Source: JANMCE01 sp963791625
GTDB lineage: Bacteria; Actinomycetota; Acidimicrobiia; Acidimicrobiales; Ilumatobacteraceae
Direction: 5' to 3'
DNA: 64,000 nt
NCBI GenBank assembly: GCA_963791625.1
Contig: CAWBTA010000005.1
Span: 1 to 64,000, forward strand
Positions within the stretch are counted from its first letter, which is position 1. The number at the start of each line of letters is the position of its first letter. Positions 45,051-54,691 of the stretch are shown here, piece after piece. The notes beneath the pieces were generated by a model, which ran no database searches, was not told the DNA's origin, and saw only the letters and a list, made by a program, of their open reading frames with translations. The position numbers were made by a program, and so were the translations under genes.

Positions 45051-46838
45051 ATGAGCGAACCGGACGTCCTGCCCCGCTGGGATGTGAGCGATGTGTTTCC
45101 ATCCCTGGACAGTCGCGAGTTTGTGGATGCAACGGAGTCGTTCGGGGCTGACATTGCTCGACTCGGCGCCCTCTACGACAGCCATCACGTCGGCGGCGAC
45201 AACTTCGATCCGTCGGGTATCGACGAGGTCATCGCCGAGACGAACACCATCAACGAAATCGCACGAGTGCTGGGTGCCTACACGCTGTCTGTCGTATCGA
45301 CGGACTCATTCGACCCGAACGGTCAGCGAGCCCAAAGCGAACTGCGAGGGCTGTCATCCGAACTCGCCCGACTCGGCGCGCGGTTCGCGGCCTGGGTTGG
45401 CGCATGCGGGGCTGACGCCATGATTGCATCGGGGCCGGTGGCGGCCGCACACGCCTGGCCGTTGCGACGCACCGAGGTACGGGCGACACATCAAATGAGC
45501 GCTGGCGAGGAGGACCTTTTCGCGGAAACATCAGCCACCGGAGGCCAGGCGTGGGCACAGCTCTTCAACGATGTCACCTCGCAACTCACGGCCGACGTGG
45601 AAGGTCGGGGCAGCATGCCAATGGCTGCGATACGAGGCCTGAACACGAACAGCGACCCCACCGTTCGAGCGGCAGGATACGCCGCTGAGATGAAGGCCTG
45701 GCCGACGGTTTCGGTCGCACTTGCTCACGCCATGAATGCGATCAAAGGTGAAGCGAACATTGTGAATCGGCGGCGCTCGTGGGCGAACCCGCTCGATGCG
45801 TCGCTCTTCGCCAACTCGGTCGATCGGCCGACATACGACGCAATGATGAGCGCTGTGCGAATAGCCCTTCCCGACCTGCGGCGATGGATGCGTTGCAAAG
45901 CCGAGTTGCACGGTTACATCGGCGGGCTGGAGTGGTCCGATCTCTTCGCTCCACTCCCGACCGCGCCAGCCGAGGTGTCCTGGAGCGACGGCTGCGATCA
46001 AGTGCGTGAGGCCTTTGCCTCGTACTCGCCGTCGCTTGCGGCACTGGCCGACCAGGCCATGTCAGATCAGTGGATCGATGCCGAACCACGAGCAGGCAAA
46101 CGGGGTGGCGCCTTCTGTTCATCACTCAAGGGCGACCGCTCGATCGTGCATCTCAACTGGTCGGGTTCGGCCGACAGTGTGTCCACCCTGGCCCACGAAT
46201 TGGGCCACGCCTATCACAACACACAGTTGGCATTTCGCACACCAATGCAACGAGCGCTGCCCATGGCGCTGGCAGAGACGGCCAGCATCTTTTGCGAGAC
46301 GCTGCTGACTGAAGCCGGCCTCCGAGGGGCAACTCCCCTTCAACGCCTCAGCCTGTTGGACACCGACCTCATCGGCACCAACCAAGTCGTGGTGGACATC
46401 TTCTCTCGTGTGCTCTTTGAGACCGAAGTATTCGCACGACGCCAGAAGCGGTCGCTCACCAGCGACGAGATGTGTGAGCTGACGGCTCAATCCCAACATG
46501 AGGCCTACGGTGACGGGTTGGCGGAAGGGAGCAAACATCCGTACATGTGGGCCGTGAAGCCGCACTACTACAACGCGCATTTCTACAACTGGCCGTACAC
46601 GTTCGGACTGCTGTTCGGCCTCGGCCTTCACACCGTGTATCAGCGTGACCCCGAGCGTTTCCGGTCGGGTTACGACGATCTGCTTTCGAACGTCGGCATG
46701 GCATCAGCAGTCGAGCTTGGACAACAGTTCGACATCGCTGTCGACGACGAAGCGTTTTGGCATGGCAGCCTCGATATCGTCCGCCGACGAATAGCTGAAT
46801 ACGAAACGCTTGCCACGAGCGCGAAGATGACGCCATGA
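45051..46838 (+). CDS. pepF: M3-family oligoendopeptidase F
   Basis: 595 residues. The zinc site is TLAHELGHAYHN, followed by the Glu of ETASIFCETLL. The N-terminal domain (VLPRWDVSDVFPSLDSREF) and MVANVGMASAVELGQQFDIAV-like end fit the M3 oligoendopeptidase F group. It hydrolyses short peptides in the cytoplasm. It starts 31 bp after the kinase gene, so it may be read through from the peptide-associated locus, which would suit a peptide-processing role but is not shown. Confidence 0.9.
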   Translation: MSEPDVLPRWDVSDVFPSLDSREFVDATESFGADIARLGALYDSHHVGGDNFDPSGIDEVIAETNTINEIARVLGAYTLSVVSTDSFDPNGQRAQSELRGLSSELARLGARFAAWVGACGADAMIASGPVAAAHAWPLRRTEVRATHQMSAGEEDLFAETSATGGQAWAQLFNDVTSQLTADVEGRGSMPMAAIRGLNTNSDPTVRAAGYAAEMKAWPTVSVALAHAMNAIKGEANIVNRRRSWANPLDASLFANSVDRPTYDAMMSAVRIALPDLRRWMRCKAELHGYIGGLEWSDLFAPLPTAPAEVSWSDGCDQVREAFASYSPSLAALADQAMSDQWIDAEPRAGKRGGAFCSSLKGDRSIVHLNWSGSADSVSTLAHELGHAYHNTQLAFRTPMQRALPMALAETASIFCETLLTEAGLRGATPLQRLSLLDTDLIGTNQVVVDIFSRVLFETEVFARRQKRSLTSDEMCELTAQSQHEAYGDGLAEGSKHPYMWAVKPHYYNAHFYNWPYTFGLLFGLGLHTVYQRDPERFRSGYDDLLSNVGMASAVELGQQFDIAVDDEAFWHGSLDIVRRRIAEYETLATSAKMTP

Positions 46839-47116
46839 CCACGACGGAAATGTTCACCGATGAGGAGCTAACCGAACTCGCTCTCGCAGCTGACCCGGAC
46901 ACGCAGCCCGCAGATGACGCCGTGCCGTTCGACGAGCTGTATGGCGAACCTGGCCTGCATCTGCTGCCGTCGTGGTACATGCCGGCGCCCACCCGGCTGA
47001 ACAACGGACGCCACCGCACCCTGAAGCGCATCGCCGTCGTGCTCATCATCATCGCCTTCCTCGTCATCAACGCGTATGGCCTCTGCAGCACGTACGGCAA
47101 AATCGAGATCGCCTAA
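46835..47116 (+). CDS. Small single-pass membrane protein
   Basis: 93 residues with an acidic N-terminus (TTTEMFTDEELTELALAADP), a Pro-rich middle (LLPSWYMPAPTRL) and one C-terminal helix (RIAVVLIIIAFLVINAYGL). The ATG overlaps the peptidase stop (ATGA). Acidic cytoplasmic start with a single helix recalls tail-anchored proteins. The function is unknown. Confidence 0.7.
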   Translation: MTTTEMFTDEELTELALAADPDTQPADDAVPFDELYGEPGLHLLPSWYMPAPTRLNNGRHRTLKRIAVVLIIIAFLVINAYGLCSTYGKIEIA

Positions 47117-47125
47117 CCTGACGGC

Positions 47126-47704
47126 GTGAGCAACGTTCGCCTTGCAACCGCAGAGGATCGCACCAAGCTCGTGGCCACTGCGGTAGCGGCGTTTGCCAAC
47201 GACCCTGCGTTGCGACACTTCTTTCCGGACCAGCGCTACGCACAGCAAGCGACGGCATTCTTCGGCTACCTGTTCGACAAACGAGTCGAACATGGCACCG
47301 TGTGGGTCACCGAACACTGTGAGGCGACTGCGATGTGGTCGCCTCCCGCCACCACTATCTCAGCGGATGATCACCACCGAGCCGCCGAGAGCTACGCCGC
47401 AATGGAGGCCGTGGTCGGTGACGACGCTGCGCAGCGTTTGACCGCGTACAACGACCAGGTGGATCAGCAACTTCCGGCTGACAACGCGTACTGGTACCTC
47501 GGCGTGCTTGCCACTCACCCGGACCACGGCGGGCGTGGCTACGGAGCAAAGGTCATGCGCTCAGGTCTGGACAATGCAACCGGCGCGGCCTTTCTCGAAA
47601 CGACGAACCCGGCCAACGTTGGCTACTACGAACGCCTCGGCTGGACCGTCACCGCCTCCATCACGACGCACGCCCTTCCCATCTGGATTCTGCGCCACGA
47701 CTGA
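47126..47704 (+). CDS. GNAT-family N-acetyltransferase
   Basis: 192 residues from GTG. The coenzyme A site is THPDHGGRGYGAKVMRSGL (G-x-G-x-G/A) with a preceding YWYLGVLA strand, and the C-terminal ANVGYYERLGWTVTA is typical. N-terminal helices match the puromycin-acetyltransferase-like subgroup (AAFANDPALRHFFPDQ). The substrate is unknown. It is convergent with the aldo/keto reductase gene. Confidence 0.85.
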   Translation: MSNVRLATAEDRTKLVATAVAAFANDPALRHFFPDQRYAQQATAFFGYLFDKRVEHGTVWVTEHCEATAMWSPPATTISADDHHRAAESYAAMEAVVGDDAAQRLTAYNDQVDQQLPADNAYWYLGVLATHPDHGGRGYGAKVMRSGLDNATGAAFLETTNPANVGYYERLGWTVTASITTHALPIWILRHD

Positions 47705-47715
47705 CCGAGCACCGA

Positions 47716-48765
47716 CTAACTGTCAAGCTCGGGGCGGCTCTGCAGCCAGCTGCTGATCTTGTTGAGGGCATCGAGGTCTTCAACAGGCAGCTGCTTTGAC
47801 AGGCCGTCGAGCACCTCGGTGAGCTGCTCGGGTCGATTTGCGCCGACGATGGGCGAGGTCACAAACGGGCGGCTTCGCGTCCAGGCAATGGCAGCTTGCG
47901 ACGGCGTCATCCCGTTTCGTTCGGCCACCGAGACGAGTAACTCGATGGTGTCGAGATTTTGCTCAAGCCTGGCAGAGTTCTCCTCGGCGCGCACGCTATC
48001 CGGCAGTGCCTGGCCTCGACGATACTTGCCCGTGAGCATCCCTCCTGCGAGCGGGCTGTACGGCAGAACACCAACACCGTATTCCAAACAGACTGCGGCA
48101 AGGTCTCGTTCGAAGTTCGCCCGTACCTCTGGTAAGAGACTGAACTCTGGCTGGATGCTAACGATCGATTCGAAACCATTTTTGTCCGCGGTCCAAAGCG
48201 CTTGCATCAGCCGCCACGCACTGAAGTTCGAGACACCGATGTAACGCACGAGCCCCCGACGGACCAGATCGGTGAAGGCGGACAACGTCTCCTCAATCGG
48301 CACAAGCGGATCGAAGAAGTGGGCCTGGTACAGGTCGATGTGATCGGTGCCAAGGCGGCGCAGACTGTCCTCGCACGCCTGGAAAATCCATCGACGGGAG
48401 AGGCCTTCTCGTTGGCGAAACGTAGATCGCGTGTCAGAGAATTGGGTACCCATGGGTGCCCGAACCTTGGTTGCGACGACGAGGTCGTCCCGATTTCGGC
48501 GGCTGGTCATCCAACGGCCGATGATCTCCTCGGAAACACCACCGGCATTGGGCGGTCCGCCCATCGACTCGGACCACGCGCTGTAGCAGTCGGCGGTATC
48601 AATGAAATTGCCGCCCGCCGCGACGTAGGTGTCCATCACGGCCTGCGAGCCGGCCTCGTCAACCGACCAACCAAACTGCATCGTGCCGAGCCCGACAGCG
48701 AAGACCCGAAGGCCACTCCTGCCAACACCGACGTAGGGATCTGTGCGAAGAGGGGAAAAGCTCAT
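47716..48765 (-). CDS. Aldo/keto reductase
   Basis: 349 residues. The catalytic tetrad region has Asp and Tyr in FIDTADCYSAWSESMG, the Lys in VVATKVRAPMG, and His in LYQAHFFDP. NADPH-binding GANRPEQL lies near the C-terminus. Overall sequence fits the YajO/Tas-like AKR families. It starts four bases inside the MerR regulator's stop, so both are on one transcript and the regulator likely controls this enzyme. The substrate is unknown, perhaps aldehydes. Confidence 0.92.
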   Translation of the reverse strand: MSFSPLRTDPYVGVGRSGLRVFAVGLGTMQFGWSVDEAGSQAVMDTYVAAGGNFIDTADCYSAWSESMGGPPNAGGVSEEIIGRWMTSRRNRDDLVVATKVRAPMGTQFSDTRSTFRQREGLSRRWIFQACEDSLRRLGTDHIDLYQAHFFDPLVPIEETLSAFTDLVRRGLVRYIGVSNFSAWRLMQALWTADKNGFESIVSIQPEFSLLPEVRANFERDLAAVCLEYGVGVLPYSPLAGGMLTGKYRRGQALPDSVRAEENSARLEQNLDTIELLVSVAERNGMTPSQAAIAWTRSRPFVTSPIVGANRPEQLTEVLDGLSKQLPVEDLDALNKISSWLQSRPELDS

Positions 48766-49154
48766 GATGTTCCTTTCAAACCAAGTGCAGCGCGGTAGAT
48801 ATCCAGTTTGTGATCGATAACGCCGAGCGCAACATGGAGCTCGGCAACGGCCTGTTCAACCTTGCGGCGATGCTCTATCAGCAAGGCATACCGCTCCGGT
48901 TCGGTGTGAACGCCCTGTTCGCCAAGCGCGCAGTACTGCCGTAACTGTTCAATCGACATGCCGGAGAGTCGCAGGCAACGCAGCACTTCCACCCAGCCGA
49001 CATCATCTTCTCGATAGCGGCGGTGCCCGTTATCGGCCCGTTGTACGCCGACGAGTAAGTTCTCTTTTTCGTAGTAGCGCAGCGTGTCGATAGTGACGCC
49101 GGTGCGCTCTGCCATCTCAGCAGGAGTCAGTGTTCGATCGACCGAAGTGTCCAT
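48762..49154 (-). CDS. MerR-family transcriptional regulator
   Basis: 130 residues. The N-terminal HTH has LTPAEMAERTGVTIDTLRYYEKENLL and RRYREDDVGWVEVLRCLRLSGMS. A dimerisation coiled coil follows (EHRRKVEQAVAELHVALGVI). There are no Cys metal ligands, so it is not a metal sensor; it resembles regulators of aldo/keto reductases. The gene is translationally coupled to the reductase. Confidence 0.9.
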   Translation of the reverse strand: MDTSVDRTLTPAEMAERTGVTIDTLRYYEKENLLVGVQRADNGHRRYREDDVGWVEVLRCLRLSGMSIEQLRQYCALGEQGVHTEPERYALLIEHRRKVEQAVAELHVALGVIDHKLDIYRAALGLKGTS

Positions 49155-49213
49155 ACCGAAGAGTCAAACACCTGGAGCGCACACCAGGTCAAGGGCCTTC
49201 AATGTGACCGAGG

Positions 49214-49573
49214 TCAGCGGGGCATGTTGAGGTAGTTGTAGATCGTGATGCGGCTGACACCGAGGGCGTCGGCAACCTGGTCGACGGCGCGGCGCATGGT
49301 GAACGCGCCGCGCTCATCGAGCAGGCGAACGACGCGCTGCTTTTCCTCGCGACTCAACGACGTGAAGTCGGCACCGATCTCGGCGACGACACCTTCCACC
49401 AATCGGTCGATGGCACCGTGCAGCGGTGGGGTGCGCAGCGCACCCACGACCACGCCATCCCACACCAGCGGGATATCGCTGCCCGTCTGATGAGCGGTCG
49501 CCACAACCTCGCCGCCGAGGGCAGCTGCGACCGGCGCCATCGACGCAAGGAACTTTTCGACCTCGTTACTCAC
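49214..49573 (-). CDS. YheO/DauR-type HTH protein
   Basis: 119 residues. The N-terminal part (LASMAPVAAALGGEVVATAH) has the PAS-like start of YheO-type proteins. The C-terminal HTH_22 is LSREEKQRVVRLLDERGAF then AVDQVADALGVSRITIYNYL. The protein is shorter than full YheO proteins (about 220 residues), so most of the sensory domain is missing or diverged. It overlaps the upstream thiamine-binding-like gene by four bases. Confidence 0.75.
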   Translation of the reverse strand: MSNEVEKFLASMAPVAAALGGEVVATAHQTGSDIPLVWDGVVVGALRTPPLHGAIDRLVEGVVAEIGADFTSLSREEKQRVVRLLDERGAFTMRRAVDQVADALGVSRITIYNYLNMPR

Positions 49574-49812
49574 GTGGAGACCTGGAACGAGATTCGGGTG
49601 GCCCCGGCTGCGAAGGCGTCCAGCACGATCTTTTCCAAAGCAGCCGCGATCTGTCCGATGGAACCCTCGCCGACGTTCGAGAACGGACCCATGTCCACAC
49701 CAAGACCGGCCGCGTTCGCGGCATCAATCGCTGCGGTCACATACGGACCCGGGTGACCCTCGATAAATGGTTCGACAGTAAAACCGAGGACAGCGGGTCG
49801 GGTTGGCATCAC
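49570..49812 (-). CDS. MTH1187/YkoF-like thiamine-binding protein
   Basis: 80 residues. The ferredoxin-like fold of this family shows in the first strand (VLGFTVEPFIEGHPGPYV), the VDMGPFSNVGEG motif and the final helix-strand (FAAGATRISFQVST). These small proteins bind thiamine or related ligands as tetramers. It is divergent from purL and heads a two-gene unit with the HTH protein. Confidence 0.7.
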   Translation of the reverse strand: MMPTRPAVLGFTVEPFIEGHPGPYVTAAIDAANAAGLGVDMGPFSNVGEGSIGQIAAALEKIVLDAFAAGATRISFQVST

Positions 49813-49911
49813 AAAACGATAGTGGTGTGACGGATACCCCTTGAACTTGTACGAAAAATCAACCCGATTCGGTCGCCCCCGCCGAGGGGGTTCACTACCT
49901 TCGAGGCAGTC

Positions 49912-52734
49912 ATGGGAGTGCGACCTTCAACCTGTCTCGTCATACGGGCGGTGGGTCACGACCCTCGATCCGATCAGTTCCTCGCCGACGCCCACGCCCT
50001 TGGCATTTCGGGACTCACCGCGGTCACCTGCACGGATTTGGTGTTCTTCGACGGCACGTTGAGCGACAAATCGGTCCAGCAGGTCAGCCAACGTTTGCTG
50101 AGCGATCCGCTCCTGCGCACGGTGTCTCCCCACACCAAGGCTCGAGCTGGCGTGATCGTAGTGGAAACCACCCTGCTGCCGGGAGTGACAGACGCTCGGG
50201 CCGAAGCCATCGTGCGTGGCGCCAAGCTCGTGGGGCTGGGCGACATCGGCCAGGTCGCCACCGGCCGCCGGTTCGAGCTGACCGGCGTTCTGCGCGACGA
50301 AGATCTGCAACACCTTGTCTCTCGGCTGCTCGCCAATCCGGTCATCGAGAAGTCGGCCATCGGTGAGGTCACGCCAACTTTTGTCAACGGAGACTCCACC
50401 GGCCCAGCCGACGTCGTACCCGTCACGTCGTTGTCGTCCGACGAACTTCTCGCGCTTTCGTCGGAGCGAGGCATGGCGCTCGATGTGGTCGAGATGGCGG
50501 CCATCGCCAATCACTATCGCAAGCTTGATCGTGAGCCGACCGACGTCGAGTTGGAGATGATCGCCCAGACGTGGAGTGAGCACTGCAACCACAAGACGTT
50601 CCGCGCTCAGATCACGTTCACCGACGGCACCACAGCGGTGCCGTTACTGAAGCAGCTGCGAGCTGCCACCGATCAGATCAACGCGCCGTGGGTGCACTCG
50701 GCGTTCGTCGACAACGCCGGCATCATTGCGTTCGACGATCACTTCGATCTCGCCATCAAGGCCGAGACCCACAATCACCCCTCGGCCGTTGAGCCGTTCG
50801 GCGGCTCGAACACGGGCGTCGGTGGGGTGGTGCGCGACGTGCTCGGCGTCAGTGCCCGACCAATCGCTCTCACCGACATTCTGTGCTTCGGGCCAACCGA
50901 TCTTCCTATTGATGATCTGCCAGCTGGCGTGCTGCACCCGCGGGTGATTCGGGCCGGTGTGATCGCCGGAGTGGCCGACTACGGAAACAAGCTCGGCGTG
51001 CCGACCGTGTCAGGCGCCATCGTGCACGATGAGGGCTACACCGCGAATCCGCTGGTGTTCTGCGGGTGCGTCGGTGTACTGCCCAGAGGGTCGAATCCCA
51101 CCGAACCGCGCCCGGGTGATCGCATCGTGGTCATCGGTGGACGCACCGGTCGTGACGGGATTCGTGGCGCCACGTTCTCCTCCATGACCATGGACGCCAC
51201 CACCGGTGACGTGGCCGGAGCCAGCGTGCAGATCGGCGACCCCATCGTGGAAAAGGGCCTCATCGACGTCATCCTCGCCGCTCGTGATGCCGGGTTGTAC
51301 TCGGCCATTACCGACTGCGGTGCCGGCGGGTTGTCGTCCTCGGTCGGCGAGTTGGCATCCCGGCTCGGGGCTACCGTCGATCTCGATCTGGTACCTCGCA
51401 AGTACGCCGGGTTGGCGTCGTGGGAAGTGTGGTTGTCCGAAGCACAGGAGCGCATGGTGCTGGCCGTTCCCAACGTCGCCCCGTTGCAGGCCATCTGTGA
51501 CCGCTACGAAGTCGAGCTAGCCGACATTGGTTCGTTCAGCGACGACCAGTTGCTCATCCTTCGTTCGGGCGGCGAGATCGTGGCCGAGATGGGCATGGGG
51601 TTCCTGCACGACGGTTGCCCCACTCGTCACCTGACTGCGGCGCTGCCGTCCACACCGCCGCCGACCCACGCATCGCGTACGGTCCCGGACATGGGGACGG
51701 TGTTGCTGGCGTTGCTGGCCCATCCTTCGTTGCGTTCAAATCAGGATGTCGTGTCGGGCTACGACCACGAAGTACTCGGCGGCACTGCAGTTCGCCCCTA
51801 CGGCGGCGCGGTTGGCGATGGTCCGTGTGACGCCGCCGTCGTCATTCCCTACGGCACGTCGGGCTCCACCGCAATGGTGCTGGCCTGTGGTGTGAACGCC
51901 CGCTACGGCGCCCTCGACGCCTATCGCATGGCCCGGGCCTGTACCGATGAAGCCATGCGCAACATCGTGGCCGCGGGCGCCAACCCCGACCGGGTCGCGC
52001 TGCTCGACAACTTCTCGTGGGGTGATCCCCGTCGCCCCGAAACGCTCGGCACCCTTGCCTCGGCGGTCGCCGGATGCGTCGATGCTGCGCTCGCCCATCA
52101 GGCCCCGTTCGTGTCGGGCAAGGACTCGCTCAACAACGAGTACCTCACGTCGTCGGGCGAGCGTCGCTCCATTCCCCCGACACTGGTTATCACGGCGGTC
52201 GGGCGGGTCACCTCGCTCGATCATGTCGTCACCAGCGACCTCAAGGCAGCCGGCAACGTGGTCCTGCTCGTCGGTGTCACCCGCGATGAACTGCGCGGCA
52301 GCCACCTCGACGCGGTACTCGGCATCGACGGTCCCGGCGACGTGCCCGCACCCGATCCCGATGCGGCCGAGCGCTATCGAGCCATGCACCGTGCGATCAC
52401 GTCCGGGCTCGTTCGCTCCTGCCACGACCTGTCCGAAGGCGGCCTCGCCGCCGCGGCCGCCGAGATGGTCATCGCCGGTCGACTCGGCCTGACCCTCACC
52501 GTCGATGGCGACCCGGTCATCAGCCTGTTCAGCGAGTCCACCGGCCGCTTCCTGGTGGAAGTCGCCTCGCACGACGTCGACGCGTTCGTCGCCGCGGTCC
52601 CAGGCAGCGCCGCTGTCGGAACCGTCGCCGCCGACCCGGTTCTCCACATCTCCTGTGGCTCGGTAGCAATCACGCTGCCCGTCACCGACTTGGTCCACGC
52701 CTGGGCCGGTCACGTCCCCGGGATTCAGCCATGA
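49912..52734 (+). CDS. purL: PurL (FGAM synthase) with doubled PurS-like N-terminus
   Basis: 940 residues. The catalytic core resembles small PurL, beginning near residue 190 (MALDVVEMAAIANHYRK) with TWSEHCNHKTFR and ETHNHPSAVEPFGGSNTG near 284, then GKDSLNNEY and CHDLSEGGLA. The first 180 residues are two PurS-like units: LGISGLTAV with QRLLSDPLL, and TTLLPGVTDARAEAIVRGA with ATGRRFELTG and LLANPVIEKS. A separate purQ follows, so the complex is PurSSL plus PurQ. It makes formylglycinamidine ribonucleotide from FGAR, glutamine-derived ammonia and ATP. It heads the purine operon. Confidence 0.92.
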   Translation: MGVRPSTCLVIRAVGHDPRSDQFLADAHALGISGLTAVTCTDLVFFDGTLSDKSVQQVSQRLLSDPLLRTVSPHTKARAGVIVVETTLLPGVTDARAEAIVRGAKLVGLGDIGQVATGRRFELTGVLRDEDLQHLVSRLLANPVIEKSAIGEVTPTFVNGDSTGPADVVPVTSLSSDELLALSSERGMALDVVEMAAIANHYRKLDREPTDVELEMIAQTWSEHCNHKTFRAQITFTDGTTAVPLLKQLRAATDQINAPWVHSAFVDNAGIIAFDDHFDLAIKAETHNHPSAVEPFGGSNTGVGGVVRDVLGVSARPIALTDILCFGPTDLPIDDLPAGVLHPRVIRAGVIAGVADYGNKLGVPTVSGAIVHDEGYTANPLVFCGCVGVLPRGSNPTEPRPGDRIVVIGGRTGRDGIRGATFSSMTMDATTGDVAGASVQIGDPIVEKGLIDVILAARDAGLYSAITDCGAGGLSSSVGELASRLGATVDLDLVPRKYAGLASWEVWLSEAQERMVLAVPNVAPLQAICDRYEVELADIGSFSDDQLLILRSGGEIVAEMGMGFLHDGCPTRHLTAALPSTPPPTHASRTVPDMGTVLLALLAHPSLRSNQDVVSGYDHEVLGGTAVRPYGGAVGDGPCDAAVVIPYGTSGSTAMVLACGVNARYGALDAYRMARACTDEAMRNIVAAGANPDRVALLDNFSWGDPRRPETLGTLASAVAGCVDAALAHQAPFVSGKDSLNNEYLTSSGERRSIPPTLVITAVGRVTSLDHVVTSDLKAAGNVVLLVGVTRDELRGSHLDAVLGIDGPGDVPAPDPDAAERYRAMHRAITSGLVRSCHDLSEGGLAAAAAEMVIAGRLGLTLTVDGDPVISLFSESTGRFLVEVASHDVDAFVAAVPGSAAVGTVAADPVLHISCGSVAITLPVTDLVHAWAGHVPGIQP

Positions 52735-52969
52735 CCCCGCCCATCTGTAGTCGCCAGCGGTTGTCCCACAACCTCAAGTGCCTACAAACGCATGCCAGCC
52801 CGACCAAGACCGTTCCCGGGTTCGACTTTTGTGATCCTGATGTCGCTATACAACATCAAAATCACAAACCCGTAGCCGCCGACGGGCCGAGCCTGACGCC
52901 GGGGCCAGCCGCCTCCGTCAAGAGCCGCCGTTGGCTGTTGGCCAGCACGGACCAGCACGGAGCAACGCG

Positions 52970-53734
52970 ATGACGTCGGTGCCCGCAGTTGTCCTAGCCG
53001 CGCCCGGCACCAACCGCGACGTCGATGTCGCAGCAGCGCTTGAACTCGCGGGTGCCAGCGTCACGATCGTGCCCCTGGCCGAGGCCGACAACCAAGCGCT
53101 CAAACACGCTCGTCTGACCGTCGTGGCCGGCGGGTTCTCGTTCGCCGATGCCCTCGGGTCGGGTCGTCTGTTCGCACTCGAACTGGCCGAACGCCTCGGC
53201 GAATCATTGGGCGAGTTCGTTGCCGCCGGACGGCCGCTGCTCGGCATCTGCAACGGCTTCCAGACGCTCGTGCGGTCGGGCATCCTGCCCGGACCGTCAA
53301 GCCAGGCCGCTCTCGGACACAACGCGCAAGGCCGCTTCGAATGCCGCTGGGTGACGCTCGAAGCCGAGCCGAGCAGTGCCTGTATTTGGACGAAAGGCAT
53401 TTCCGACGAACTGCTCTGCCCCATCGCCCACGGTGAGGGTCGCTTCCATGCGGAGCCCGAAACGTTGGCCAAACTGGCCGCCAACGGACAGATCGCGGTG
53501 CGGTATCGGCGCCCTGACCGCTCGGCCGCCGATGGCGCGTTCCCGTTCAATCCCAATGGTTCCGACGATGACATCGCCGGTATCTGTGACCCGACGGGCG
53601 TGGTTCTCGGACTTATGCCGCACCCCGAGGATCACGTGCTCAACCGTCAACATCCGCGATGGACTCGTGGCGAAACATCCGGGTCGTGCCTGTCCTTGTT
53701 CGCCAACGGTGTTCGCCACGCCAAGGAGCTGTAA
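52970..53734 (+). CDS. purQ: PurQ, glutaminase subunit of FGAM synthase
   Basis: 254 residues. The catalytic Cys is in LLGICNGFQTLVRSG, and the His/Glu pair in LMPHPEDHVL; AHGEGRFHAE is also family-typical. It releases ammonia from glutamine for PurL. Length matches the longer PurQ form. The start is ATG 52970. The 235 bases between purL and purQ hold no gene that I could recognise. Its stop is adjacent to the purC ATG. Confidence 0.93.
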   Translation: MTSVPAVVLAAPGTNRDVDVAAALELAGASVTIVPLAEADNQALKHARLTVVAGGFSFADALGSGRLFALELAERLGESLGEFVAAGRPLLGICNGFQTLVRSGILPGPSSQAALGHNAQGRFECRWVTLEAEPSSACIWTKGISDELLCPIAHGEGRFHAEPETLAKLAANGQIAVRYRRPDRSAADGAFPFNPNGSDDDIAGICDPTGVVLGLMPHPEDHVLNRQHPRWTRGETSGSCLSLFANGVRHAKEL

Positions 53735-54679
53735 ATGAGCACCCCGCTCGCGCCATACGAGCGCTGTGATCTCCATCTGCCCGACCGCCGCGACGGCAAG
53801 GTTCGCACGTCGTTCCGCTTGTCTGGGGGAAAGCGTTTGTTCGTCACGACCGATCGCCTCTCGGCGTTCGATCGCATCATCGCCAGCGTCCCCTACAAGG
53901 GTCAGGTGCTGAACCAGCTGGCCGCATGGTGGTTCCAGACAACACGCGACATCGTGGCCAACCACGCCATCTCCATGCCCGACGAAAATGCGCTGATCGG
54001 CATTGAGGCGTCACCCTTGCCCGTTGAAGTAGTGGTGCGTGGTCGCATCACAGGCGTCACCTCCACGTCACTGTGGCGCCAGTATCACGAAGGCGCCCGA
54101 CGCATCTACGGCCACACGCTGCCCGATGGTCTCGTGAAGAACCAGGCGCTGACCACCCCGCTCGTCACGCCCACAACCAAAGCCGAGCACGGTGGCCATG
54201 ATGAGGCCATCACGTGCGACGAAGTCGTCAGCCGGGGCTTGGTGGCCCAACCGCTTTGGGAGCAGGTGCAAGACGTTGCCGTCGCGCTGTTCAACCGTGG
54301 CGTCGAGCAAGCGGCCAAAGCCGGAATCGTCTTGGCCGACACGAAGTATGAGTTCGGTCTCGGACCAGATGGCCAGCTGCTCTTGATCGATGAAGTACAC
54401 ACGCCTGATTCGTCTCGATTCTGGGTTGCCTCCACGCTCGACGAGCGACTCGCCGAGGGCCTCGAACCGGAGTCATTCGACAAAGAAGTTGTTCGTCGTT
54501 CGTTGGATGCCGTTGGGTTCCGCGGCGACGGCCCCGTGCCCGCTCTGTCACCTGAGATTTGGGCGCAGACCAGCGCCCGATACATTGACTGTTACGAGCG
54601 TCTCACCGGCCGCCCTTTCGTGCCCGGTTCGTACCCTGTCGGTCCCCGTCTTGCCGAGAATGTGAAGGGCCTGTCATGA
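53735..54679 (+). CDS. purC: PurC, SAICAR synthase
   Basis: 314 residues. Family motifs are FVTTDRLSAFDRIIASVPYKG, EVVVRGRITG, the ATP-site LLIDEVHTPDSSRFW and SFDKEVVRR. It condenses CAIR with aspartate to SAICAR. The long (about 310-residue) form resembles the yeast ADE1 length. The stop overlaps an ATG of the purF region (ATGA). Confidence 0.93.
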   Translation: MSTPLAPYERCDLHLPDRRDGKVRTSFRLSGGKRLFVTTDRLSAFDRIIASVPYKGQVLNQLAAWWFQTTRDIVANHAISMPDENALIGIEASPLPVEVVVRGRITGVTSTSLWRQYHEGARRIYGHTLPDGLVKNQALTTPLVTPTTKAEHGGHDEAITCDEVVSRGLVAQPLWEQVQDVAVALFNRGVEQAAKAGIVLADTKYEFGLGPDGQLLLIDEVHTPDSSRFWVASTLDERLAEGLEPESFDKEVVRRSLDAVGFRGDGPVPALSPEIWAQTSARYIDCYERLTGRPFVPGSYPVGPRLAENVKGLS

Positions 54680-54691
54680 GCGTCCAGCCCA

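Noticed and set aside
49813..49911. Purine riboswitch ahead of purL
   Set aside because: The 99-base gap has only a short GC hairpin and no conserved riboswitch core; it is also too short.
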